Origin: Flavivirga jejuensis
Lineage (GTDB): Bacteria; Bacteroidota; Bacteroidia; Flavobacteriales; Flavobacteriaceae
Assembly: GCF_030540765.1 (NCBI RefSeq)
Contig: NZ_JAUOEL010000007.1
Span: 1 to 64,000, forward strand
Direction: 5' to 3'
DNA: 64,000 nt
Notes under the pieces: model-generated
The model's database searches: none
Told to the model about the DNA's origin: nothing
What the model saw: the letters and a program-made list of their open reading frames with translations, nothing else
Translations under genes and position numbers: made by a program
Shown here: piece by piece, positions 45,610 to 53,580 of the stretch
How the letters are laid out: each line of letters opens with the position of its first letter
Numbering within the stretch: position 1 is the first letter of the stretch

Positions 45610-47829
45610 ATGAAAAACCTACTTTTTTTATTGCTACTTATTATTTCAGCTTCTTTAGAAGCACAAATCGTTAACATACCAGATGTTAATTTTAAAAATG
45701 CTTTAATTAATAATATTTGTGCTGACACCAATGGTGATGGTATATCTGATTCCGATGTTGATTTTAATAATGATGGTGAAATACAAGTTAGTGAGGCTGA
45801 AGCTGTATTCCGACTATTCCATTCAAATGAAAACATAACTTCGCTAGAAGGTATTGCTAGCTTTACTAATCTTGAGGCATTAAGTAATTATTCTAATAAC
45901 ATAACTAGTTTAAATTTAAATCAAAATACTAAACTTAAAGAGTTAAGAATAACTGGTAGTGACCTTCCAACATTAGATTTAAGTCAGAACGTAAACCTTA
46001 CAATTTTGGGTTTACAAAACAATCAACTTACATCAATAGACGTAAATCAATGTACAGAACTAAAAGAACTTTTTCTTAGTAATAATCAATTAGCAAGTTT
46101 AGATGTTAGTCAAAACCAAAAACTTGTTAACTTACAACTTAGAAATAACAAACTTACCTCTATAGATATTAGTCAAAATCCAAATTTAGAAATTTTTCTT
46201 TGTTCTATTAATCTATTGACTAACATAGACATCAATCAGAACCCAAGTATAATTTCTTTAGCTTGTAGTGCAAACCCGTTAACTTCTTTGTTTTTAAAAA
46301 ACGGTAATTCCTCCAGTGAAATGGAATTATTGTTTGATAATACTCCTACTTTAGAATATATCTGTGTTGATGAAGATGAACAACAAGTAATTCAAGATTT
46401 GGTAGATGATTATGGCTATACAAACTGCGTTGTCCACTCATATTGTTCATTTGTTCCTGGAGGAAATTTTTATATCGTAGAAGGTGAAACAACCTTAGAT
46501 ATTGATAATAATGGTTGTGATGTTAGTGATATAATGTTTCCCAATCTTAAACTAAATATAACTGATGGTATTGTTTCTGGTTATTTTTTTTCAAATGAGT
46601 TAGGGCGTTATTCAATACATCTCCAAGACGGTACCCATACCATTACACCAATATTAGATAATCCATCAAATTATTTTAACGTTTCCCCTTTATCCATTAC
46701 AGTGGATTTTCCTAGTGATTCAAGTCCTAGTATTCAAAATTTTTGCTTGACGCCTAAAGGAGATTTTAATGATTTAGAAGTTGTTATTATACCATTTAAC
46801 GATGCCAGACCTGGTTTCGATGCGAAATATAAATTAATTTACACAAACAAAGGTACAACCTCTTTAACAGGCTCACTTCATTTTACTTTTGAAGACAATG
46901 TTATGAATTTTGTTTCAGCTAATCCTGTATTAGATTCGCAAAATTTAAATACGTTAATATGGAATTTTAGTAATATTTTACCTTTTGAGAGTAGAGAGAT
47001 TTATGTGTCAATGAATTTAAATACACCAACAGATGCAAACTTTCCGCTTAATGGTGGAGACGTTTTAAATTTTATAGCATCACTATCCCATTCTACAAAT
47101 GATGAAACGCCAAATGATAATGTCTTTAATTTTCCTCAAACTGTAGTTAATTCTTTCGACCCTAACGATAAAACTTGTATAGAAGGCAATACACTTACTC
47201 CAGATAGAGCTGGTGAATACCTTAACTATATGATTAGATTTGAAAATACAGGAACTGCAAATGCAATAAATGTAGTAGTTAAGGATGAAATAGATCCTAG
47301 CATGTTTGATATTTCAACCTTAAAAACTGTAACTTCAAGCCACTCTATGATTACTAGAATTAATAATAATAATACAGTAGAATTTATATTTGAAAATATA
47401 AACTTACCTTTTGATAATGATAATAACGATGGTTTTGTCGTTTTTAAAATTAGAACATTGGATACTTTAGTATTAACAAATACTATTGAGAATGATGCCG
47501 AAATTTATTTTGATTTCAACTTCCCAATAATGACAAACAATGAAGTAACTACTATTGAAAATGTACTTAGCCTAGCCGATTATGATTTTGATGATGTTAG
47601 TTTAGAAATATATCCAAATCCAATTATTAATACAATAACTATAAAAAGTGAAGATGCTTTTAATAAAATTAGTATTTATAACGTTAATGGATGTCTATAT
47701 AAACAAATAAGTTTATTATCAAATAAAACAGAAATTAAAGTAGATTTAAATAAATTAAATTCTGGGCTTTACTTTATTAAAGTAGAAAGTTTAAGCAAAA
47801 TTTATACTCGTAAATTTATTAAACAATAA
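45610..47829 (+). CDS. Leucine-rich repeat surface protein with DUF7619 and T9SS tail
   Basis: Secreted protein of 739 residues starting MKNLLFLLLLIISASLEAQ; an upstream in-frame ATG within repeat K is rejected because it would bury the signal peptide. After a calcium-loop-like DTNGDGISDSDVDFNNDGEI come about seven 21-residue LRR units (NLTILGLQNNQLTSIDVNQC and ELKELFLSNNQLASLDVSQN types, about 65-200). Then a SdrD B-like segment, a DUF7619 domain (SFDPNDKTCIEGNTLTPDRA..FENTGTANAINV), and the T9SS type A domain (IYPNPIINTITIKS..GLYFIKVESLSKIYTRKFIKQ). The C-terminal half is clearly related to that of the FG-GAP protein at 16105, with a different binding head. A TACATTTG box lies only 6 bases before the ATG. 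Confidence 0.88.
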   Translation: MKNLLFLLLLIISASLEAQIVNIPDVNFKNALINNICADTNGDGISDSDVDFNNDGEIQVSEAEAVFRLFHSNENITSLEGIASFTNLEALSNYSNNITSLNLNQNTKLKELRITGSDLPTLDLSQNVNLTILGLQNNQLTSIDVNQCTELKELFLSNNQLASLDVSQNQKLVNLQLRNNKLTSIDISQNPNLEIFLCSINLLTNIDINQNPSIISLACSANPLTSLFLKNGNSSSEMELLFDNTPTLEYICVDEDEQQVIQDLVDDYGYTNCVVHSYCSFVPGGNFYIVEGETTLDIDNNGCDVSDIMFPNLKLNITDGIVSGYFFSNELGRYSIHLQDGTHTITPILDNPSNYFNVSPLSITVDFPSDSSPSIQNFCLTPKGDFNDLEVVIIPFNDARPGFDAKYKLIYTNKGTTSLTGSLHFTFEDNVMNFVSANPVLDSQNLNTLIWNFSNILPFESREIYVSMNLNTPTDANFPLNGGDVLNFIASLSHSTNDETPNDNVFNFPQTVVNSFDPNDKTCIEGNTLTPDRAGEYLNYMIRFENTGTANAINVVVKDEIDPSMFDISTLKTVTSSHSMITRINNNNTVEFIFENINLPFDNDNNDGFVVFKIRTLDTLVLTNTIENDAEIYFDFNFPIMTNNEVTTIENVLSLADYDFDDVSLEIYPNPIINTITIKSEDAFNKISIYNVNGCLYKQISLLSNKTEIKVDLNKLNSGLYFIKVESLSKIYTRKFIKQ

Positions 47830-48095
47830 AAATCCTTTGAATCAGTACCTGTTAGTATAAACAAAAGAGCCTCTTCTTTCTGTTTGTGCTGCTTAACCCA
47901 ACGGCTAATACTATTAGCTCGGCAACCCAGGTCACTGGCAAGTTCTGCTTGAGTTTTGCCACCTATCTGATAAATCCGAACAGCCTCATCTATAAATTCT
48001 TGGTAAATTTTCTCTTTTTCAAATTCATTTCTAAGCTCCCTTTACAAAACGATTCCAGGATGGATTCCTTTATATTTTTCAATGTAGTCATTCAC
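47830..48095 (-). pseudogene. HigA-like antitoxin head joined to IS3 OrfA-like HTH, decayed
   Basis: One minus-strand frame starting GTG at 48095 reads NDYIEKYKGIHPGIVL, a stop, then RELRNEFEKEKIYQEFIDEA and VRIYQIGGKTQAELASDLGC, RANSISRWVKQHKQKEEALL. The first part matches the N-terminus of HigA-type antitoxins (HPGIVLxREL). The second part is an IS3-type transposase OrfA helix-turn-helix (DEAVRxY..GKT..ELA..LG). The frame continues past this into the 3' end of the LRR gene without a proper end. The rest of the 47830-48195 gap shows nothing more. Confidence 0.55.
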
Positions 48096-48195
48096 AAAAC
48101 AAATGTAAATAAATTTGTTTACATTTAATATTCACTAGTAGCTTAACCCAACTTTTTAAAGCTCTTCAAGATTTCAAATCACGAACAGCTTTGGA

Positions 48196-49050
48196 TTACC
48201 TCATATTGCTGTATAATTTCTTAAATTCTTCGTAATATTTCTTGTGATATGTAAAATCTAAAAAGGGAAAAGTAGATGGTAGTAATTTTACACATCTTAA
48301 TAAGTACTCTTCAATTAAATCGAGCCTATCAATATCAAGACCGCTATTGAATATATGATGATCCTGATCTTTAAGGTGGTTAGATCTAAAATAATTTGAC
48401 CATGAAATGTAACTTACTTTATTATTTTTCTCGATGACTATAGATGGATCAATAAAAAAGTATTGCCAGCAATTGACTGCAGCTGTTGAAATCATCGCCT
48501 TGAAGTATTCTTCTAGACTCTTGAATGGTAAAGGGTAAAAAAAACCACTATCAAAGAAAAAAAAATTATCAAGAAAATGGCTTTCTCCTAATTTCACACA
48601 TCCATATTGCGGGTAATAAGATGGATTAATTAGCGCAGTTGTGCCTTCCAGCCAGCTGTAGCCATCTGGCATGTCCATCAATTCTTCCTGACCAGCCTTT
48701 TCAAAAGCATATTTACATTGATTCCAAAAATCACTAGGTTCTATAAGCATACTTCTTAACCCGTTAATAAAGAACCCTCCTGTAATAATCCCTTCATCAG
48801 GTTCTGTTTCACTTCTTGACCAATGTAACTCACAGGATTCAAGATAAAAATATGCCATCTGTTGCTCGTTAAATTCAATATCAAGAGCCTGCGTAATTTG
48901 TTGAGATCTATCATAATGTATTCTGTCGTAATGCTCCCTGTCCCCTTCTATGAATCGATCAATTTTTTTGCTCTTCAATGAATCGATCTCGAGATTAGAA
49001 GACTTAGATTTGATATCCGAGAGAAATGAGGAGAGTTCTTTAATTATCAT
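48196..49050 (-). CDS. Unknown protein, last gene of a four-gene cluster
   Basis: A 284-residue soluble protein I cannot assign. It has a charged N-terminus with DREHYDRIHYDRSQQITQAL, many aromatic residues (SHFLDNFFFFDSGFFYPLPF) and a Lys/Tyr-rich C-terminus (DFTYHKKYYEEFKKLYSNMR). No signal peptide, no membrane helix, no recognised catalytic motif. It starts 8 bases after the preceding small gene and belongs to the unit 50176 to 48196. An immunity-like or effector-associated role is possible from the setting only. Confidence 0.55.
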   Translation of the reverse strand: MIIKELSSFLSDIKSKSSNLEIDSLKSKKIDRFIEGDREHYDRIHYDRSQQITQALDIEFNEQQMAYFYLESCELHWSRSETEPDEGIITGGFFINGLRSMLIEPSDFWNQCKYAFEKAGQEELMDMPDGYSWLEGTTALINPSYYPQYGCVKLGESHFLDNFFFFDSGFFYPLPFKSLEEYFKAMISTAAVNCWQYFFIDPSIVIEKNNKVSYISWSNYFRSNHLKDQDHHIFNSGLDIDRLDLIEEYLLRCVKLLPSTFPFLDFTYHKKYYEEFKKLYSNMR

Positions 49051-49058
49051 GTTAAACG

Positions 49059-49286
49059 TTATTTGAAATTCAAATCATTATCCACATGCATAAGGAGTGT
49101 ATTGCTATGCCTCTCTACTGTGGCTTGTGAAATTTTCATTCTTCTGTCATTAAATTGATCATTATAGTTTGTTACATTAACAGGGGCTTTCAATTGATCT
49201 TCAAGACCAACCTTTTTCACAAAAGCAAAATACCTTGGGAAATTTCCACCCATTCCTTTTGGTCTAGCTTGATTGCAAATCACCAT
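49059..49286 (-). CDS. Unknown 75-residue protein in four-gene cluster
   Basis: Small basic protein beginning MVICNQARPKGMGGNFPRYF and ending RHSNTLLMHVDNDLNFK. It overlaps the upstream gene by 7 bases. The sequence looks like the C-terminal part of a larger protein, so the gene may be a truncated fragment. Family unknown. Confidence 0.45.
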   Translation of the reverse strand: MVICNQARPKGMGGNFPRYFAFVKKVGLEDQLKAPVNVTNYNDQFNDRRMKISQATVERHSNTLLMHVDNDLNFK

Positions 49287-49822
49287 TTCGGATCATTCAT
49301 GTAGTCCACTAACTCCCAATCTAATTTTTGCAAGATACTTCTCATTGGGTCTAGTTTAATGTCTCCCAACTCATCTGTCATTTCGTGTTCTCTTACAAGT
49401 ACTGCATCTGCTATTTGGGATTCCTGTATACTTTCAATATCAACATTCAGTAAAACTTCACCTGGCACTCCCTCATGACTGGAAAAAGCCCCACGATGAA
49501 CATACCAGCTAATGGATGCTCCTTTAACTAGATCTGGAAACTCTCTCTCTACACTTTGAATATACTCCCCAAAATGACCAAGAAGGTGGGGACCGTCGTT
49601 ATTGCTTTTTAAATCAGAAAAAATTATCGTGACATCTTCTGAAATCATACTATTCCAAATCCTTAGCAGGCCATGACCTTCTTCATCACTTTGAGTCTTC
49701 CAAAAATGTATTCGGGAGATCATTTCATATGACCCAACTTCTTCCACAAGCGTGGAATTACTTCTTTTTCCCTTCCTTGAAGGAAATACCCATCTTAATA
49801 TGTGCTTCTTTATCTTTTTCAT
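49280..49822 (-). CDS. Unknown 180-residue protein in four-gene cluster
   Basis: Soluble protein with a basic N-terminus (KKIKKHILRWVFPSRKGKRS) and a beta/alpha body containing SDLKSNNDGPHLLGHFGEYI and a Trp-rich stretch (ISWYVHRGAF). The start ATG directly follows the TAG of the HTH fusion gene, so the genes are co-translated. No family recognised. Base composition is less AT-rich than the surrounding DNA. Confidence 0.5.
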   Translation of the reverse strand: MKKIKKHILRWVFPSRKGKRSNSTLVEEVGSYEMISRIHFWKTQSDEEGHGLLRIWNSMISEDVTIIFSDLKSNNDGPHLLGHFGEYIQSVEREFPDLVKGASISWYVHRGAFSSHEGVPGEVLLNVDIESIQESQIADAVLVREHEMTDELGDIKLDPMRSILQKLDWELVDYMNDPKW

Positions 49823-50176
49823 CTACATCTGGTTTGTAAATTGACCATTTTGGCACGTCCACGCCAAAACTGCCATTTCAATCAGCTCTGTTCCTCCTGA
49901 AACGGGAGTATAAAACTTAGTCTTGCCTCTTGCATTTGGACGAAGACTTCCTTTGACTTTCGTTCCATCGTTATCTTTGGTTGGAACATATGTCGTATCC
50001 ACAACAAAGGGGGTACTTACTTTTTCGAAGAGGTAATAATAATAATAATAATGGAAATGAATACTTCGGTTCTGGACTATCTTGAAATACTGACTCGTTT
50101 TACTGATTCCTGTTTTCCGTGCTACATCTGAACGATTAACAGATTTTCGAGAAAGAAATAAGCCTAATTCAGTCAT
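49823..50176 (-). CDS. XRE HTH start fused to an unrelated C-terminal segment
   Basis: A 117-residue product from the ATG at 50176 (MTELGLFLSRKSVNRSDVAR). The first 28 residues are the opening of a Bacteroidota XRE-type HTH (SDVARKTGISK), which then breaks off. A stretch with six Tyr codons, encoded by (TAA)6 on the plus strand at 50034-50051, leads into a second part (STPFVVDTTYVPTKDNDGTK, VKGSLRPNARGKTKFYTPVS) of unknown family. This looks like a fusion by deletion of an HTH gene with another gene. A longer start at 50200 falls inside the promoter box and is rejected. First gene of the cluster. Confidence 0.5.
   Translation of the reverse strand: MTELGLFLSRKSVNRSDVARKTGISKTSQYFKIVQNRSIHFHYYYYYYLFEKVSTPFVVDTTYVPTKDNDGTKVKGSLRPNARGKTKFYTPVSGGTELIEMAVLAWTCQNGQFTNQM
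50034..50051. repeat. (TAA)6 microsatellite inside the HTH fusion gene
   Basis: Six perfect TAA triplets, read as six Tyr codons on the minus strand. Changes in copy number would alter the linker length without shifting the frame. Confidence 0.8.
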
Positions 50177-50197
50177 TTTTATCCGATTTTTTATACA

Positions 50198-50205
50198 CAA
50201 AAATA
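50198..50205 (-). promoter_or_regulatory. -7 box for the four-gene cluster
   Basis: Reads TATTTTTG on the minus strand, matching TAnnTTTG, 21 bases before the ATG at 50176. Confidence 0.5.
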
Positions 50206-50210
50206 CTTAT

Positions 50211-50228
50211 TCGGATTATGTATTCCGA
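50211..50228. promoter_or_regulatory. TCGGA/TCCGA operator candidate
   Basis: TCGGA (50211-50215) and TCCGA (50224-50228) form an inverted repeat just upstream of the -7 box. Further TCCGA boxes lie at 50182 and near 50266. A suitable binding array for the (now truncated) HTH protein. Confidence 0.4.
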
Positions 50229-50310
50229 TTTTATAAACAATTGTTTTAAACATTGTCCGAATATCAATATATTTGATCATATAATAACACGAAATCATTA
50301 TATTACAAAA

Positions 50311-50365
50311 TAGTAATTCATAATTCGACATTATGCAAAATTGCTTTATAAACTGTTTTATTGCG
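50311..50365 (+). repeat. Dispersed repeat fragment (tail only)
   Basis: GTAATTCATAATTCGACATT followed by ATGCAAAATTGCTTTATAAA and CTGTTTTATTG is the right part of the B/C/H type of repeat without the left module. It leads into a parE remnant. Confidence 0.7.
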
Positions 50366-50390
50366 CTAAGGATCTTGTAAAAGTTACAGA

Positions 50391-50443
50391 GACTTAATAC
50401 ACGAACAATTAAAATATCAATATCCGTAGATAAATAAAAAATG
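50391..50443 (-). pseudogene. parE remnant
   Basis: Minus-strand translation IFYLSTDIDILIVRVLS is identical to that part of the intact ParE at 34385. The final codons and the 5' half are gone. About 20 bases further right lies a scrap of repeat centre (ACTTCGCTCGGGCAAAGAAT). Confidence 0.75.
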
Positions 50444-50656
50444 AAATGCCCATCTCTTCTAGGTAAGTTAACTTCGCTCGGGCAAAGAATAATCTATAAC
50501 TGGATCAATAGATTGAAAAAATCTTTGTGTTATTCTCTTTTATCTTGAAACATTTAGAACACATTAAACTACTTAGAAATTCATTTACTTAAATATATCT
50601 CTTTAAAACATAAATGCTTTTTATCGGATTTTATTACTTTTAATCGGGTTTTTACA

Positions 50657-50664
50657 TATATTTG
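50657..50664 (+). promoter_or_regulatory. -7 box for the Cys/Trp repeat protein gene
   Basis: TATATTTG matches TAnnTTTG, 29 bases before the ATG at 50694. The sequences TCGGA and TCGGG about 10-30 bases upstream resemble the boxes near 50211. Confidence 0.55.
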
Positions 50665-50693
50665 TATACTTATACGTACAAATATAATCGATT

Positions 50694-52694
50694 ATGAAAA
50701 AAACTCTACTTTTTTTTGCATTTAACTTATTTGTAGTTTGTATTTATGCTCAAACTGCATCATGCCAAAATATTAATGTTATTTTGGATGAGACTGGAAA
50801 TCTTACAATTACTGCTGATGATATTAATTCAGGTAGTAGTATAGGTAATCTATCAATAGATATTTCAAGTTTCACATGTGCCAATATAGGTGCAAATAAT
50901 GTGACTTTAACAGCAACAGATCCAGAAAATCCTGGGAACACAGATACTTGTGTGGGTGTTGTTACTGTATTTCAACCTGAAAAACCTGAAGCTACCAACT
51001 GTTGGGATAATTATCAATTTGATTCGAGTTCTTGTTCATGGGAGAACCAAGGCATTGAGCCTACCGAGCCATATGTAGAATGCTGGGAAACCGCTACATT
51101 CAATAATGATACTTGTGATTGGGATATAACAGGGGAATACCCAGAAGAGCCTGAAGCAACTAACTGTTGGGATGATTATCAATTTGATTCGAGTTCTTGT
51201 TATTGGCAGAATTATGGATATGAACCCACCGAACCAATTACAGAATGCTGGGAAACCGCTACATTCAATAATGATATTTGTGATTGGGATATAACAGGAG
51301 AATACCCAGAAGAACCCGAAGCTACCAACTGTTGGGATGACTATCAATTTGATTCGAGTTCTTGTTATTGGCAGAATTATGGATATGAACCCACCGAGCC
51401 ATATATAGAATGCTGGGAAACCGCTACATTTAATAATGATATTTGTGATTGGGATATAACAGGAGAATACCCAGAAGAGCCTGAAGCAACTAACTGTTGG
51501 GATGATTATCAATTTGATTCGAGTTCTTGTTATTGGCAGAATTATGGATATGAACCCACCGAACCAATTACAGAATGCTGGGAAACCGCTACATTCAATA
51601 ATGATATTTGTGATTGGGATATAACAGGAGAATACCCAGAAGAACCCGAAGCTACCAACTGTTGGGATGACTATCAATTTGATTCGAGTTCTTGTTATTG
51701 GCAGAATTATGGATATGAACCCACCGAGCCATATATAGAATGCTGGGAAACCGCTACATTTAATAATGATATTTGTGATTGGGATATAACAGGAGAATAC
51801 CCAGAAGAACCTGAAGCTACCAACTGTTGGGATGACTATCAATTTGATTCGAGTGCTTGTTATTGGCAGAATTATGGGTATGAACCTACCGAACCATATG
51901 TAGAATGCTGGGAAACCGCTACATTCAATAATGATACTTGTGATTGGGATATAACAGGGGAATACCCAGAAGAACCCGAAGCTACCAACTGTTGGGATGA
52001 TTATCAATTTGATTCGAGTTCTTGTTCATGGGAGAACCAAGGCATTGAGCCTACCGAGCCATATGTAGAATGTTGGGAAACCGCTACATTTAATAATGAT
52101 ATTTGTGATTGGGATATAACAGGGGAATACCCCGAAGAACCTGAAGTTACCAACTGTTGGGATGATTATCAATTTGATTCGAGCACTTGTGATTGGCAGA
52201 ATTATGGTAGTCCAATAATATATTACATTGATGCCGATGGAGATACGTATGGCTCTGCAGTAACAACTATGTTATGCGACTTAACTGCTCCACCAGGATA
52301 TTCTGTAAATAATTTAGATTGTAATGATAGTGATGCTAATATTAATCCAGGTGTCACTGAAATTCCTGGAAATAGTATAGATGATGATTGTAATTCAGCG
52401 ACACCTGACGGTTCATTAGGAATAGACGATTTCAATCTAGAAAATACACTAATTACTTCAAATCCATTTAATAACATCATTACTATTGAACTACCTTTGA
52501 GCTATAATAATAGTGAATTTAATATTAAAATATTTGACCTAAATGGAAGAATTGTTTTCAACAAAAATCATTCTAGTATTAATGGAAAAATAAATATTTC
52601 TAATTTAAATAGACTGATGCAATCCCTTTACTTAATTAAAATTACAGATACAGAATTTGGAAACAGTACTATTAAAAGATTAATGAAACGTTAA
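50694..52694 (+). CDS. Secreted Cys/Trp-rich 55-residue repeat protein with T9SS tail
   Basis: A 666-residue exported protein. Signal peptide MKKTLLFFAFNLFVVCIYAQ and an HYR-like or beta segment to about residue 97. Then seven full 55-residue units plus a partial one. Each unit holds two related halves of ~27 residues: NCWDDYQFDSSSCYWQNYGY and ECWETATFNNDICDWDITGE, joined by acidic proline linkers (EPTEP, EYPEEP). Each half has two Cys and two or three Trp/aromatic residues. After the array come a MopE-like metal-binding motif (DADGDTYGSA..DCNDSDANINPG) and a T9SS type A domain ending IKRLMKR. The repeat could bind metals or glycans; I know no close family. The mirror frame on the other strand is a by-product. 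Confidence 0.85.
   Translation: MKKTLLFFAFNLFVVCIYAQTASCQNINVILDETGNLTITADDINSGSSIGNLSIDISSFTCANIGANNVTLTATDPENPGNTDTCVGVVTVFQPEKPEATNCWDNYQFDSSSCSWENQGIEPTEPYVECWETATFNNDTCDWDITGEYPEEPEATNCWDDYQFDSSSCYWQNYGYEPTEPITECWETATFNNDICDWDITGEYPEEPEATNCWDDYQFDSSSCYWQNYGYEPTEPYIECWETATFNNDICDWDITGEYPEEPEATNCWDDYQFDSSSCYWQNYGYEPTEPITECWETATFNNDICDWDITGEYPEEPEATNCWDDYQFDSSSCYWQNYGYEPTEPYIECWETATFNNDICDWDITGEYPEEPEATNCWDDYQFDSSACYWQNYGYEPTEPYVECWETATFNNDTCDWDITGEYPEEPEATNCWDDYQFDSSSCSWENQGIEPTEPYVECWETATFNNDICDWDITGEYPEEPEVTNCWDDYQFDSSTCDWQNYGSPIIYYIDADGDTYGSAVTTMLCDLTAPPGYSVNNLDCNDSDANINPGVTEIPGNSIDDDCNSATPDGSLGIDDFNLENTLITSNPFNNIITIELPLSYNNSEFNIKIFDLNGRIVFNKNHSSINGKINISNLNRLMQSLYLIKITDTEFGNSTIKRLMKR
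50985..52205 (+). repeat. 165-bp coding tandem repeat, seven units plus a partial
   Basis: Units start at 50985 and every 165 bases after, the eighth (partial) at 52140. Units 2 and 4, and units 3 and 5, are nearly identical at DNA level, so a two-unit block (330 bp) has been duplicated recently. Units 1 and 7 share the variant centre ENQGIEP. Confidence 0.9.
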
Positions 52695-52720
52695 TTGAAC
52701 ATAAACCTATAGACTAAGGG

Positions 52721-52748
52721 TTGAGTTAAATAACTCAATCTTTTTTTT
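52721..52748 (+). terminator. Intrinsic terminator
   Basis: TTGAGTTA (52721-52728), two-base loop, TAACTCAA (52731-52738), then TC and eight T. It ends the Cys/Trp repeat protein gene 26 bases after its stop. Confidence 0.85.
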
Positions 52749-52920
52749 AATATACATGGTTACTAGTTAGTTGTACGGAGAAAATCGTTAAGGAATTTTT
52801 ATATTTTTGGTTTCCTTTGTAGGTAAATGAAGTTTTTCTGGCTCCATCAAGTCTATAAATGTAAAACATTCCAGGTTTAGAGTAAAATTATAACAATATT
52901 CAAACAATAAATATGTAATC

Positions 52921-53062
52921 CCATTCTATACACATTCCCACTTCTCTCCTATCGTCGCTTCTGGCAAAGCGTATTCCATTACATTTTTGAAGAAACTTTT
53001 AGAAAGAAAAAATCAAAGAAGATTAGTATTGATAAAAGCTTTTACCAAAGCAAAGTTACACC
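52921..53062 (+). repeat. Dispersed repeat, copy L (left module)
   Basis: CCATTCTATACACATTCCC, common centre, GTATTCCATTACATTTTTG, AAAAGCTTTTACCAAAGCAA and AGTTACA; the palindrome is missing. The ~40 bases to its left (AAAATTATAAC..AATCCC) resemble the upstream end of the parD promoter beside copy I, but weakly. A second TTTCGGGCAAGC-like scrap follows near 53070. Confidence 0.85.
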
Positions 53063-53278
53063 GAATCAATTTCGGGCAAGCTATTGTTTTAGTCAAAATT
53101 TTATTGGAGTAAAAGAGCAGCTTATTATCACTTCGGGAAAACCACAAAAATTACATTTTTTTTATGTTTTAATCTTAAATAATTATAATTTTATAACAAA
53201 TAGCGCTATTTATAAATTAATTTATAAAATAAACAAGTATGCATTAAATTTTTCATCAACCCCTTAAATCATTTAAAA

Positions 53279-53518
53279 ATGAAAAAACTACAACCTTAAC
53301 AATACTGTACTTATTCATCACAACAACATTTTTTTGCTCAAACAAAACTCGAAATTAATAAAGAATTTCTTGAAACCAACTATCATCGCAGAGCCATAGA
53401 GGTATTTCGCTGGTTTCATACCCAATCAAGTTGCCCACAAGGTTTTGACCTAAAAAGGTCAAAAACCAAAATTCTGTATTTTTCCTCTCCCAGAACTGTC
53501 AAAAAAAACAGTTTCTGA
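53279..53518 (+). pseudogene. Decayed secreted-protein gene
   Basis: An ATG at 53279 followed by a shifted frame LTILYLFITTTFF and then AQTKLEINKEFLETNYHRRA and VFRWFHTQSSCPQGFD. Together they make a signal peptide with the usual FAQ cleavage site and a mature start, but the A run and the T run each break the frame by one base. The hairpin TTTTGACC/GGTCAAAA (53443-53464) lies in its 3' part. Family unknown. Confidence 0.5.
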
Positions 53519-53580
53519 AAAAAACAAAACTTCTATAAAAAATTCGGAGAACATTTAAATTATTTTTAATTAAACTAAAT

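Noticed and set aside
51036-52007. A 323-codon frame on the minus strand inside the Cys/Trp repeat gene
   Set aside because: It is the mirror of the 165-bp tandem repeat; long open frames arise automatically from repeat codon pattern. The plus-strand protein has a signal peptide and a T9SS tail.
50985-52205. CRISPR-like array
   Set aside because: The 165-bp units are in frame, contiguous and coding, with no spacers. No other regular short repeat with unique spacers was seen in the window.
52775-52890. Minus-strand frame with LMEPEKLHLPTKET between the terminator and repeat L
   Set aside because: Short and without a start, with another open frame overlapping it; I could not tie it to a family with confidence.
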